From positions 60,138-124,137 of the forward strand of contig CALLPI010000015.1 of NCBI GenBank assembly GCA_938015595.1: a stretch of DNA of 64,000 nucleotides. Reading direction: 5' to 3'. Shown one piece after another: positions 1 to 8,192 of this stretch. The position numbers were made by a program, and so were the translations under genes. Source of the stretch: an uncultured Saprospiraceae bacterium. GTDB lineage: Bacteria; Bacteroidota; Bacteroidia; Chitinophagales; Saprospiraceae. Below the pieces are notes generated by a model. The model was not told the origin of the DNA. It was given only the letters and a program-made list of their open reading frames with translations, and made no database searches. How positions within the stretch are numbered: position 1 is the stretch's first letter; each line of letters starts with the position of its first letter.

Positions 1-1520
1 CCTGGTTCGTTGGAGATGAGCATACCGGGCTGTATAGCGGTGAGCGCCTTGGGGCCAGGCGTAGGCGAAATACTCTGTGGGCCCTCGTGTACGTTGAGAA
101 AGTAGCCCACGCCGTGGCCAGTGCCATGTCCGTAGTTTTTTGCTTGTTTCCATAGTGGGAGGCGCGCCAGGGGGTCTAGATGTAGCCCTCTGGTACCTTG
201 TGGAAACCAAGCTGAAGCCAGCGCAATATGGCCCTTGAGCACTGCCGTAAAAGCTTCTTTTTGTGCTAGTGAAGGCTCGCCCAGCGCTAGAGTTCGGGTA
301 ATGTCGGTAGTACCGTGCAGGTATTGGCCGCCGCAGTCTATCAGCAGGATGCCTTCCGGCAGGATGCGAGCAGCAGTATCAGTATCAGGGGTGTAGTGCA
401 CAATAGCGCCGTTGGCCTGATAGCCTACAATGGCCGGAAAACTCTCGCCTATGTAGTCGCTTTGCTGGGCGCGTAGTTCGGCTATTTTCTGGGCTACGTC
501 GTATTCAGATATATTTTGACTGTGAATAGCTTGCTCCAGCCATTGAAGCAGATGCGTCAGTGCTACGCCGTCTTTGCACATGGCATGGCGAATGTGGGCA
601 ATTTCTATTTCTGATTTGATGGCCTTCAAGGGGGCTACCAGGTTATCGCCGGCCAGAGATTGCTCGGCAGTTATAGCTCGGAAAAGCCGCGCGTTCACGC
701 TGGCACGGTCGAAGGCTATTCGCCGGTTTTTAGGCAAATGGCGAAGCCAGTGTTCGATACTATGGTAAGAGTGAAGCACAATGCCATCGTTTACGAGTTT
801 TTGTACCAGCGCATCGGGTATTCTGTGGGCATCCACAAACCAATGAGCGCTTTTTTCATCCACAACCAGCCAGGAGATACACACTGGGTTGTAGTCCACG
901 TCGGCAGCGCGAATGTTGAGTGTCCAGGCAATATCGTCAAGGGTACTGACCAGGTAGGCATCTGCACCTTGCTGTTGCATGGCCTGACGAATCTGGTTCA
1001 GTTTTTCAGTTCTGCTTGCGCCAGCGTAATGCAACGGCAGCTCAAATACAGACGAATGGGGTAGGGGTGGTCTGTCAGTCCACATTTCGGCTATTAGATC
1101 GAGGTCAGTGCGTAGCTCAATACCTTGCGGCTGGAGTTTTTTCTCCAACTGTCGCAGCTGGGCCAGAGAAAAGAGCGAGCCGTCCAGCCCTATCGTGCTG
1201 CCTCGCGGCAAATGCTCTGCTAGCCATTCGATGTGTTCCGGGGCATGGGCTACCACTTGTTTGTGTAGAGCGATGCAAGTGCCAGTCAGTTGTTGTTCTG
1301 CCTGAATGAAATAGCGCGAGTCTGTCCAAAGTCCAGCATGATGGGCGGTGACCACTAACGTGCCTGCTGAGCCACTGAACCCAGAAAGCCACTCGCGGCT
1401 TTTCCAATGGGCGGCGGTGTATTCGCTTTGGTGAGGGTCGGCGGAGGGCGCCAGCCAGGCATCGAGGTGGTGGCGTTGCATAAGGCTTCGCAGTAGGGCG
1501 ATTTTTTCGTTGACTTGCAT
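1..1520 (-). CDS. Xaa-Pro aminopeptidase, M24B family (3' end cut by window edge)
   Basis: This frame is absent from the ORF track because its stop codon lies outside the window. Translating the minus strand from the ATG at 1520 gives about 506 open codons beginning MQVNEKIALLRSLM. Two creatinase-like N-terminal domains come first (motif GFSGSAGTLVVT, then TDSRYFIQAEQQL), followed by a pita-bread metallopeptidase domain. Dinuclear metal ligands are visible as Asp in LIDCGG, Asp in GTTDITRT, His in GTGHGVGYF and Glu in SNEPG at the very edge; the last expected Glu is off-window. The family removes an N-terminal residue that precedes proline, usually in the cytoplasm during peptide turnover. 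No signal peptide is seen. The layout resembles the long XPNPEP1-type enzymes (about 590 residues) more than short PepQ. It is divergent from the CoA transferase, with about 190 bases between them. Confidence 0.93.
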   Translation of the reverse strand, partial: MQVNEKIALLRSLMQRHHLDAWLAPSADPHQSEYTAAHWKSREWLSGFSGSAGTLVVTAHHAGLWTDSRYFIQAEQQLTGTCIALHKQVVAHAPEHIEWLAEHLPRGSTIGLDGSLFSLAQLRQLEKKLQPQGIELRTDLDLIAEMWTDRPPLPHSSVFELPLHYAGASRTEKLNQIRQAMQQQGADAYLVSTLDDIAWTLNIRAADVDYNPVCISWLVVDEKSAHWFVDAHRIPDALVQKLVNDGIVLHSYHSIEHWLRHLPKNRRIAFDRASVNARLFRAITAEQSLAGDNLVAPLKAIKSEIEIAHIRHAMCKDGVALTHLLQWLEQAIHSQNISEYDVAQKIAELRAQQSDYIGESFPAIVGYQANGAIVHYTPDTDTAARILPEGILLIDCGGQYLHGTTDITRTLALGEPSLAQKEAFTAVLKGHIALASAWFPQGTRGLHLDPLARLPLWKQAKNYGHGTGHGVGYFLNVHEGPQSISPTPGPKALTAIQPGMLISNEP

Positions 1521-1713
1521 ATTTTACCAAAAATGTGTTTCTAAATAGAATGCCGGCTTGCTTGTTGAGAGCTGCAAGCTACGAGTTTGAAAGAAACTTT
1601 GAGAACGCGGCATACAAAAAAAGAAGCTCCTGTGTTTCTTTTTGTAGTACGACACGCTGTTGCGCATATAAATGTAGCGTCAAATGCTCAATTTTGCCTT
1701 TTAATACAATACA

Positions 1714-2796
1714 ATGGATGTTCCTGCCCCTTTTTTCAATGGCTTGAAAGTAGTAGAGTTGGCTTCTGTACTGGCTGGCCCAGCAGCGGGTATGTTTTTT
1801 GCCGAACTGGGTGCTCAAGTGCTCAAGGTAGAAAACAAGTTGGCTGGCGGCGACGTAACCCGCCACTGGAAAGTACCTGAAGAAGACCCCGCTGCATCTG
1901 TATCTGCTTATTACGCCTCGGTCAACTGGGGCAAAAAGTCGTGGATATGCGACTTGACCCACCCAGAAGACTACCAGCAATTAATCCAATATCTCAAGGA
2001 TGCCGACATCGTCATCAGCAACTATCGCCCGGCCACAGCACAAAAACTGGGCGTGAGCTACGAGCAGTTGCAGGAGTACAATCCGCGCCTGATTTTCGGG
2101 CAGATATACGGCATGGGCAAAGACGACGATACGCCCGCCTTTGACATTGTACTGCAGGCTGAGGCGGGATTCCTATCTATGACGGGCGAGCCAGGTAGGC
2201 CGCTTGTCAAAATGCCCGTAGCACTCATTGATCTGTTGGCCGCCCACCAACTTAAGGAAGGGCTGCTCCTGGCCTTACTACGGCGGGAACGCTCTGGCAA
2301 GGGAGCTTTTGTGTCGGTATCTCTTCTTGAAGCTGCTATTGCCTCTTTGGCCAATCAGGCTGCCAACTGGCTCATGGCTGGGCATCTGCCTCAACCTATG
2401 GGTAGTCTGCATCCTAATATTGCGCCCTATGGCGACGTGTTTTACACTGCCGATGATAAACCCATCGTACTAGGGGTAGGCACGGAGCGACAGTTTCAAA
2501 CCCTGTGCAGGCATCTGGGCTTGAGCGAATACTGCACAGACGAGCGCTTTTGCACCAATACTGCCCGCGTGCGCCATCGTCCAGCTCTGCAAGAGGCCTT
2601 GGCCTCGGCGATTCGCCTGCGCTACCGTGACGAACTCATAGCCCAGCTACGCGCTGCCGATGTACCCTGCGCAAGTGTTCGCAATATGCAGGAGGTATTT
2701 GAGCATTCGCTTGCACAAAACATGATATTGGAAACCATAGACGAAACTGGACGCACCGCCCGATGTGTGCGCACCACGGCCTTCGAAATCCGATAA
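1714..2796 (+). CDS. CaiB/BaiF-type (family III) CoA transferase
   Basis: A 360-residue protein starting MDVPAPFFNGLKVVELASVLAGPAAGMFFAELGA, the typical family III opening that binds the CoA nucleotide. The motif AFDIVLQAEAGFLSMTGEPGRP carries the Asp that forms the acyl-aspartyl anhydride in this family (AFD). Members move CoA between carboxylic acids such as formate/oxalate, carnitine/crotonobetaine or succinate/2-methylacyl substrates; the substrate here cannot be read from sequence. The protein is slightly short for the family (about 380-430), with the C-terminal part compact. The stop lies 4 bases before the tilS ATG, so the two are probably co-transcribed although functionally unrelated. 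The start at 1714 is the first ATG that gives the full N-terminal motif; longer upstream alternatives are not in this frame. Confidence 0.9.
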   Translation: MDVPAPFFNGLKVVELASVLAGPAAGMFFAELGAQVLKVENKLAGGDVTRHWKVPEEDPAASVSAYYASVNWGKKSWICDLTHPEDYQQLIQYLKDADIVISNYRPATAQKLGVSYEQLQEYNPRLIFGQIYGMGKDDDTPAFDIVLQAEAGFLSMTGEPGRPLVKMPVALIDLLAAHQLKEGLLLALLRRERSGKGAFVSVSLLEAAIASLANQAANWLMAGHLPQPMGSLHPNIAPYGDVFYTADDKPIVLGVGTERQFQTLCRHLGLSEYCTDERFCTNTARVRHRPALQEALASAIRLRYRDELIAQLRAADVPCASVRNMQEVFEHSLAQNMILETIDETGRTARCVRTTAFEIR

Positions 2797-2800
2797 TGCC

Positions 2801-4159
2801 ATGCTGGAATTATTCAAGGCATATCTTACCGAAGTGTGCGGCTTGCAGGCCGGACAACGCGCATTGCTAGCCGTAAGCGGCGGGCTGGATAGTATGGTCA
2901 TGGCTCATTTATTTCGCCTGATAGCATGGCCGCATGGCCTGGCACATTGCAATTTTCAGTTGCGCGGCTCAGAGGCCGATGCCGATGAAGATCTGGTGCG
3001 AGGATATGCGCAAGCGTATGAAGTGCCATTCTTCAGCCAGTCATTTGATACTAATGCGGAAGCTGAACGCACGGGCGAGTCCGTCCAAATGGCTGCCCGA
3101 CGGCTGCGCTATACTTGGCTGGAAAACGTACGACTGACGGAGGGATTCGATTGTATAGCCACCGCCCATCATGCCGACGACAACGCTGAAACGGTGCTCT
3201 ACAACCTGGTCAAAGGGTGTGGTATCAGGGGGTTGCACGGCATTCCGGCCAAGGCAGGCGCTATCATTCGGCCATTGCTGTTTGCTTCACGTAGCGAAAT
3301 ACTGGACTGGGCAGAGTGTCATCAAGTGCAATGGCGGGAAGACGCCTCCAACCAAGAAAACTATTACGCTCGCAACTGCATTCGGTTAGAGGTAGTCCCT
3401 GTTTTCAAGCGCATTAATCCTGCCTGGACGCGCACCATGATGGCTAATATCCGTAGATTCCAACAAGCGGAAGCGTTGATGCAGTGGGCAGTGGCGCATA
3501 TCGCTACACAAGTCACCTGCGATGAAGCGGGAGTGGGTATGACCATTGATGTCCAAAAGTTACTTTCTCTTCCGGCGCCAGAAACAGTGCTGTACGAGTT
3601 GTTGAGTCCTTGTGGGTTTAGCCCAGCGCAAGTGGAGGATATGTTGAGAGCCGCTCAGCGGCAGTCTGGCGCTATGTTTCAGAGCGCGCAATACCGTTTG
3701 CTGGTCGACAGGGGGCGCTTGTTGGTTCAATCTTTACCAGCAGCTACCCACAGCGAGCCGCCTTTGATAGAAGCGCACACGCGTTCCGTAGCCGTTGGAG
3801 ACGAAGTGCTGGTACTGACCTGGCATGAAGGCCATCCTGAACACTTCAGTTCGGATACTCGCCTGGCATATCTGGATGCCGATCACCTGAGCTGGCCGTT
3901 GCGCCTGAGGCGGTGGCGCTCAGGGGATTATTTTTACCCGCTGGGTATGTCGGGGCAGCGCAAAAAACTACAGGATTTTTTTACCGATCTTAAGATGTCG
4001 CGCTTCGACAAAGAAAAAATCTGGGTGCTGGAAACTGCACAAGGCGAGATCTGCTGGGTGGTAGGCTACCGTGCCGATGACCGCTTTCGCATACGGGGGA
4101 GTACAACGCGTTATGTGGAGCTTATTTGGACGACTTCACCGCCCCAGTTGCCCTCCTAA
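2801..4159 (+). CDS. tilS: tRNA(Ile)-lysidine synthase
   Basis: TilS attaches lysine to C34 of the tRNA-Ile CAU anticodon, so that it reads AUA and is charged with isoleucine; the gene is normally essential. The PP-loop ATP-pyrophosphatase motif SGGLDS is at residues 26-31. The family motifs HCNFQLRGSEADADE and ATAHHADDNAETVL follow, with GIRGLHGIP after them. The C-terminal TilS domain is visible as LRLRRWRSGDYFYPLGMSGQRKKLQDFFTDLKMSRFDKEKIWVLE. The ORF track starts at 2765 inside the CoA transferase gene; I prefer ATG 2801 (MLELFKAYLTEVCG), which begins just after that gene's stop and matches the usual short N-terminus. This gives 452 residues. Confidence 0.95.
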   Translation: MLELFKAYLTEVCGLQAGQRALLAVSGGLDSMVMAHLFRLIAWPHGLAHCNFQLRGSEADADEDLVRGYAQAYEVPFFSQSFDTNAEAERTGESVQMAARRLRYTWLENVRLTEGFDCIATAHHADDNAETVLYNLVKGCGIRGLHGIPAKAGAIIRPLLFASRSEILDWAECHQVQWREDASNQENYYARNCIRLEVVPVFKRINPAWTRTMMANIRRFQQAEALMQWAVAHIATQVTCDEAGVGMTIDVQKLLSLPAPETVLYELLSPCGFSPAQVEDMLRAAQRQSGAMFQSAQYRLLVDRGRLLVQSLPAATHSEPPLIEAHTRSVAVGDEVLVLTWHEGHPEHFSSDTRLAYLDADHLSWPLRLRRWRSGDYFYPLGMSGQRKKLQDFFTDLKMSRFDKEKIWVLETAQGEICWVVGYRADDRFRIRGSTTRYVELIWTTSPPQLPS

Positions 4160-4382
4160 AGCCCTATCCTGGCTCTTATTTGGCTTATGCGGGGGCAATG
4201 CTTGTGAGGATGTGCAGGGGGCCGCTCGGAGCAAGTGTTTATATTTTTTTATCGGTGAAACCTTACCATTAGGCACATTTATAGCCTTGATGGCAGAATA
4301 CTACAGAACAAATACGCAAACACTTCCGTTTTAGTAGAGTATGGACAGGTAGCTCTTGCTCCCCCATCGTCAAAACCTTGTA
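4160..4382. other. Intergenic region tilS / M50 protease
   Basis: About 220 bases with no convincing gene. The 87-residue frame at 4071-4334 overlaps the tilS end and looks like chance. AT-rich stretches around 4240-4310 could hold the promoter of the next gene, but I found no clear TTTG/TAnnTTTG pair. Confidence 0.5.
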
Positions 4383-5522
4383 ATGAACGCTTCCTTGCGC
4401 ATAGCCAAGATATTCGGTATTCCAGTCAGAATCCACTGGACTTTCGCCTTGCTATTAATTTGGATTTTTTACTCCGGCCATATCCAGGGGCTCAGACTAC
4501 TCCAAACAGTATATCTGGCTAGCTTCACGCTGCTGCTTTTCTTGTGCGTAATACTCCATGAGTTTGGCCACGCCCTCACTGCTCGGCAATTTGGCGTGGG
4601 CACGCGCGACATCACCATCTCTCCTATAGGGGGCATTGCCCGCTTGGATACTATGCCTGAGAAGCCATACCAAGAATTCCTCATAGCCATAGCTGGTCCG
4701 TTGGTCAATGTGGCCATTGCCTTGGCACTTTCTGGGTACTACACCATTGTGAATGGCATGGAAGGGGGCAATCTATTGCGCGCGTTGTATGGCTTTTTTA
4801 CACGCGACACTGACTTTCTGCCAACAGATGGCACCTTGCTTGATTATTTTCTATTTGGCATGATTGCGCTCAATGGCATTCTGGCGGTATTCAATATGAT
4901 GCCTGCCTTTCCTATGGATGGAGGTCGCGTACTGCGGGCACTACTCAGCATTCGGCTGGGGCGCCCATTCGCTACGCTTATTGCTGCGCGTATAGGGCAG
5001 GCTGTGGCTGTGGGACTAGTGGCTTATGGCATCTGGCAGGGCAACTGGATCACTGTATTCATCGGCGTATTCGTCTTCATGGCTGCAGCGCATGAGAACC
5101 GCTACGTACGCCTGGAGGCCTTCCTGTCAGATTACCGGGTGGCCGATGTAGTGCGCACTGCTTTCACTCGTTTACAGGCCAGCGACTCCATACATGCTGC
5201 TGTACACGCCATGCAACACGGCCTAGAGCGCTATTTTCTCGTATTCGATGAAAATTATGCACTGGTGGGGGCTGTATCTGAAGGGCACATCGTACAGGCA
5301 GCACGCCAATCGCAGCTCCATCAGCCACTGGCCACCATCATGGACACTCGCTTGTTTCACTTGCAACCCAATACCATGCTTAAGGACGTTTGGCGCCTGT
5401 TTCAGAGTCGGCAAACCGCCCCTATCTTGCCCGTTGTGGATGCAGGTGTAGTCATCGGAGTGATTGACTATGCCATGATGGAGCAATTTCTAAACACTCA
5501 GCAGAAAATCAAGTATCTATAA
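4383..5522 (+). CDS. Site-2 protease-type (M50) intramembrane metalloprotease with CBS domains
   Basis: A 379-residue membrane protein. The zinc motif HEFGH is at residues 59-63 inside a hydrophobic segment, and the second metal-binding segment NMMPAFPMDGGRV is at 171-181; both are hallmarks of S2P-like rhomboid-independent intramembrane proteases. Roughly five or six membrane segments occupy residues 15-230. Residues about 240-375 look like a CBS pair (VADVVRTAFTRLQASDSIHAAVHAM and TIMDTRLFHLQPNTMLKDVWRLFQSRQTAPILPVVD), which in such proteins binds nucleotides and may gate activity. Known relatives cleave membrane-bound regulators such as anti-sigma factors; the target here is unknown. The track start is a TTG at 4356; the ATG at 4383 (MNASLRIAKIFGIPVRIHW) fits the family. 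The gene ends 16 bases before the LEA-like gene, suggesting one operon. Confidence 0.9.
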   Translation: MNASLRIAKIFGIPVRIHWTFALLLIWIFYSGHIQGLRLLQTVYLASFTLLLFLCVILHEFGHALTARQFGVGTRDITISPIGGIARLDTMPEKPYQEFLIAIAGPLVNVAIALALSGYYTIVNGMEGGNLLRALYGFFTRDTDFLPTDGTLLDYFLFGMIALNGILAVFNMMPAFPMDGGRVLRALLSIRLGRPFATLIAARIGQAVAVGLVAYGIWQGNWITVFIGVFVFMAAAHENRYVRLEAFLSDYRVADVVRTAFTRLQASDSIHAAVHAMQHGLERYFLVFDENYALVGAVSEGHIVQAARQSQLHQPLATIMDTRLFHLQPNTMLKDVWRLFQSRQTAPILPVVDAGVVIGVIDYAMMEQFLNTQQKIKYL

Positions 5523-5538
5523 CCAAAAAAGCATAGTT

Positions 5539-6525
5539 ATGAGCCTGGTCAATGATCTGAAAAAGCTACTTTTCGGCGCCAAAGCCGTCACCAAATCTGC
5601 AGCTGACACCGCCATGCAGGCCGGTAAGGAAGCCAGGGAAGAAATACTGGAAAAAGGTACCGAACTACTGGATACCACTCGGGAGAAAGTCGCTGAGGTG
5701 TCGGAAAAAGTAGCCGAATCAGCCGGTGATTTCCTTGAAAAAGCTATGCAAACTGCCAATTCCATCGGCGAAGCTGTCAGCCAGAAAACCGATGAAATCT
5801 GGGATAGTCTCATGGCCGAAAAGCCTGCTTCCGCGCCCGATGTGCCATCCCAGCAGAGTTTTTCCGGTGCTGCTGCTTCTTCGGCCGATCCCAACCTCCT
5901 GCCTCCTGATCCTCCTACATCTAAAGTGGAAGAACTGGGTAGAACCGTAATCAACACCGCCGAAAAGGTGGGCGCGCAGGTGATAGAGCATAGCGGCGAA
6001 GCCCTAGACAAAGTACTTCACGTAGCTGAAAAAGTAGGCGAAAAAGTACTTCAGGCCAGCGAAGGCGCTGGAGAGAAAATCATACACACGGCAGAAAACA
6101 TCGGCGGAAAAATTCTGGAAAAAGGCGGCGAAACGCTCGAACATGCTAAAGACCTAGGGCAGCAGTTTTGGACAAAGGCATCCAGCCTCATGCAAAAAGC
6201 CCAGGAAGAAGCTGCCAAAGAAGACATGGAAGCCACCCTGCGCCAAGCGGAGGAAATAGAGCGCAAGACTGCACAGCAGGCCAATGCTGCAACTAGCGGA
6301 AGCAATGACAGCCTGCTAAACAAGCATGAGAGCTTCTTTGAGCGTGCTTCACGTTTTGCAGACGGCGATTATCACGCTGAGTCGGCCGAGCCTACTATCG
6401 GTAAAGACCCCGACTTTGCGCCCAGCGCCAAAGCAAGCGGAACTGCCGCCGGATTTACCGATCTCGACGGTGACGGCAACGAAATCATCGATGATGCTAT
6501 TCTTGAAGACGGCGATAAATCTTGA
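5539..6525 (+). CDS. LEA/apolipoprotein-like helical repeat protein with acidic Asp-rich tail
   Basis: A 328-residue protein of no assigned function. No signal peptide or membrane segment is evident. Two long amphipathic helical regions (about residues 1-95 and 130-240) are rich in Ala, Glu and Lys and show an 11-residue rhythm (for example VAEKVGEKVLQ / ASEGAGEKIIH / TAENIGGKILE), as in group 3 LEA, YtxH-like or apolipoprotein-type proteins. A Ser/Pro linker (about 96-125) separates them. The C-terminus is strongly acidic with DLDGDGNEIIDD, an EF-hand-like calcium-loop pattern seen only once. It sits 16 bases after the M50 protease. A role in membrane-surface or stress protection is plausible but unproven. 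The end of the gene (AAGACG at 6506 pairing with CGTCTTTTT at 6531) may form a weak terminator. Confidence 0.8.
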   Translation: MSLVNDLKKLLFGAKAVTKSAADTAMQAGKEAREEILEKGTELLDTTREKVAEVSEKVAESAGDFLEKAMQTANSIGEAVSQKTDEIWDSLMAEKPASAPDVPSQQSFSGAAASSADPNLLPPDPPTSKVEELGRTVINTAEKVGAQVIEHSGEALDKVLHVAEKVGEKVLQASEGAGEKIIHTAENIGGKILEKGGETLEHAKDLGQQFWTKASSLMQKAQEEAAKEDMEATLRQAEEIERKTAQQANAATSGSNDSLLNKHESFFERASRFADGDYHAESAEPTIGKDPDFAPSAKASGTAAGFTDLDGDGNEIIDDAILEDGDKS

Positions 6526-6540
6526 AGTGTCGTCTTTTTG

Positions 6541-8010
6541 CTAAAACCGGAACCCTAGCGTCATTACAGCCAAACTGCGTGTACTACGCGAACTCACTAC
6601 CTGCTCAGGCGCCTGCGCTGTGAGGTAAGGACGATAAAGTTGATCCAGAACTGCATGGCGATAGGCTACATCTAAAAAAAACATTTCTGCTCGAATACCA
6701 AAGCCGCCGCTTAGGGAGACATTCGGCGAAGTGGCTTCCTTCAAGCCTGCAGAGCTTACACCTATCCCTGTACGAAAGCGAAATCTGTTGTGAGCATACT
6801 CGCCGCCTAGCCGCAGATTGAGCGCAGAGGCCAGCCGGTCGGCTATACGCTGGTTGGCATCTTCTTCATCCTGAGGAAAATCGCGAAAGCGCAACTTGGC
6901 GCGGCCATAATGAACGTACTCGGTTTCGGCAGAGATGAAGCCCTTTTTGCCAATAATCATAGCGGCATGACCTAAAAATCGCCAGGGCGTGACGAGCGTG
7001 TAGCGGAAGTTGCCCTCGGGAGAGCGGCCCGTGCCAGTTTGTGCTTGGCCTGATTCGGTATAGTTGTAGGTTATTTGCGAAGAGTAGTTGTCTTCCAGGC
7101 GCAATCGCGTAGGTGTATGCACAGCTGCGCCCAGGCGAAACATTTGTACCGGACGTATTACTACACCTACTTTGGTATTAAACCCCACACCGTTAGTGCG
7201 CAAGTTTTCTTCGTACTGTAGGTTGTCAAAGAAAGGTATGGCGCTGTCGAGGTCGTCTTCATCGTAATTTTTAATTTCGCTGTAGCGCACGCTGGGCAGT
7301 CCAATAGAGGCGCCAATCATCAATACGTCTTTGTAGTTGGCGCCGAAGGCCATGACCAACTCCTGCATGGCGCCCGAGGTATTGATGGTTTGCTTGCGGC
7401 GGATGATGGCGTCGGGTGCAAGCTCTACATCGGAGTCATAGAAGCCATCGTTGTTGAAGTCATAAATAGCACCAGCATCAAAGGCAGGCCCAGCCTCTAG
7501 TTGATCCAGCCCAGTAGATGAGTTGGCAATTTCCTGAAAACGGTCAATGATAGAGCCTCTTGAATTACCCTCAAAATAGAACTGGCGGTTGAAATTTTGA
7601 ATTCGATTAACACCCAGGGCGAAGTTAAAGGCGCGCCAGTCGGGGCCGCTCGGGTCGGAGGTGAACACTATGCCTACGTTGCCAAAGTGTAAATTGCCTT
7701 TGCTCTCGGAAATCTCGCTGTTGCCCTGGCCAGAAAGCAGCGTGCTTCGCGTATTGGCCAACAGAAACCCCGGTGTAAAAGTGATTTCACCCTTGCGGTA
7801 CCAAGCCAACCCCGCAGGATTAACCGCCGCTACAGAAAAGTCAGCACCCAGTGCGCCCATAGTACCGTGTACTCCAATAGCCCTAGCAGAGCCCTCAGGA
7901 TTGAAGCTGGAAAAACGTAGGGCGTCATTGGTGCCTTGAGCAAGGAGGAAATTTGGGCAGGCCATCCAGACCATGAAGAAGATACCGATCCAATACGTGC
8001 GTTTGATCAT
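6541..8010 (-). CDS. FadL/OmpP1-type outer-membrane beta-barrel protein
   Basis: A 489-residue secreted barrel. It has a signal peptide (MIKRTYWIGIFFMVWMACPNFLLAQ), then the motif FSSFNPEGSARAIGVHGTMGALGADFSVAAVNPAGLAWY. The ARA-G..GAlGaD...NPAGL pattern is shared by FadL-like and PorV-like Bacteroidota outer-membrane proteins. The rest is a series of alternating amphipathic strands ending in an aromatic C-terminus (SLAVMTLGFRF), typical of BAM-inserted barrels. FadL family members carry long-chain fatty acids or other hydrophobic compounds across the outer membrane; the substrate here is unknown. It converges with the LEA-like gene (15 bases apart) and lies downstream of the terminator that ends the upstream minus-strand gene, so it probably has its own promoter within 8011-8100. 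Confidence 0.82.
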   Translation of the reverse strand: MIKRTYWIGIFFMVWMACPNFLLAQGTNDALRFSSFNPEGSARAIGVHGTMGALGADFSVAAVNPAGLAWYRKGEITFTPGFLLANTRSTLLSGQGNSEISESKGNLHFGNVGIVFTSDPSGPDWRAFNFALGVNRIQNFNRQFYFEGNSRGSIIDRFQEIANSSTGLDQLEAGPAFDAGAIYDFNNDGFYDSDVELAPDAIIRRKQTINTSGAMQELVMAFGANYKDVLMIGASIGLPSVRYSEIKNYDEDDLDSAIPFFDNLQYEENLRTNGVGFNTKVGVVIRPVQMFRLGAAVHTPTRLRLEDNYSSQITYNYTESGQAQTGTGRSPEGNFRYTLVTPWRFLGHAAMIIGKKGFISAETEYVHYGRAKLRFRDFPQDEEDANQRIADRLASALNLRLGGEYAHNRFRFRTGIGVSSAGLKEATSPNVSLSGGFGIRAEMFFLDVAYRHAVLDQLYRPYLTAQAPEQVVSSRSTRSLAVMTLGFRF

Positions 8011-8102
8011 GGTTGAAGAGGTTGTGTAAGGTGCGCCAGGGACATTCTTCGAATCCCGGTTCCCTTGCGCCAGAAGTTAAAAGGCAATGCTTACAGGCAA
8101 AT

Positions 8103-8146
8103 AAAAAAAGTGGGCGGAAGTTATGTTAAGCAACCGTTCCGCCCAC
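8103..8146 (-). terminator. Rho-independent terminator after the aromatic-rich secreted gene
   Basis: Read on the minus strand: a perfect 10-bp stem GTGGGCGGAA / TTCCGCCCAC with a 17-base loop, followed directly by seven T residues. It lies about 45 bases beyond the stop of the gene at 8193-9422 and upstream of the FadL-like gene, so it separates the two transcripts. Confidence 0.85.
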
Positions 8147-8192
8147 CCTTTCTGCAAAGATATTCATCTACAGAATTATGCATAACAGAGAT

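Noticed and set aside
1117-1530. Minus-strand ORF of 137 residues listed in the track
   Set aside because: It is an out-of-frame shadow of the Xaa-Pro aminopeptidase, whose true frame starts at 1520 and runs off the left edge.
4071-4334. Plus-strand ORF of 87 residues between tilS and the M50 gene
   Set aside because: Overlaps the tilS C-terminal domain in another frame, and the non-overlapping part has no domain or signal.
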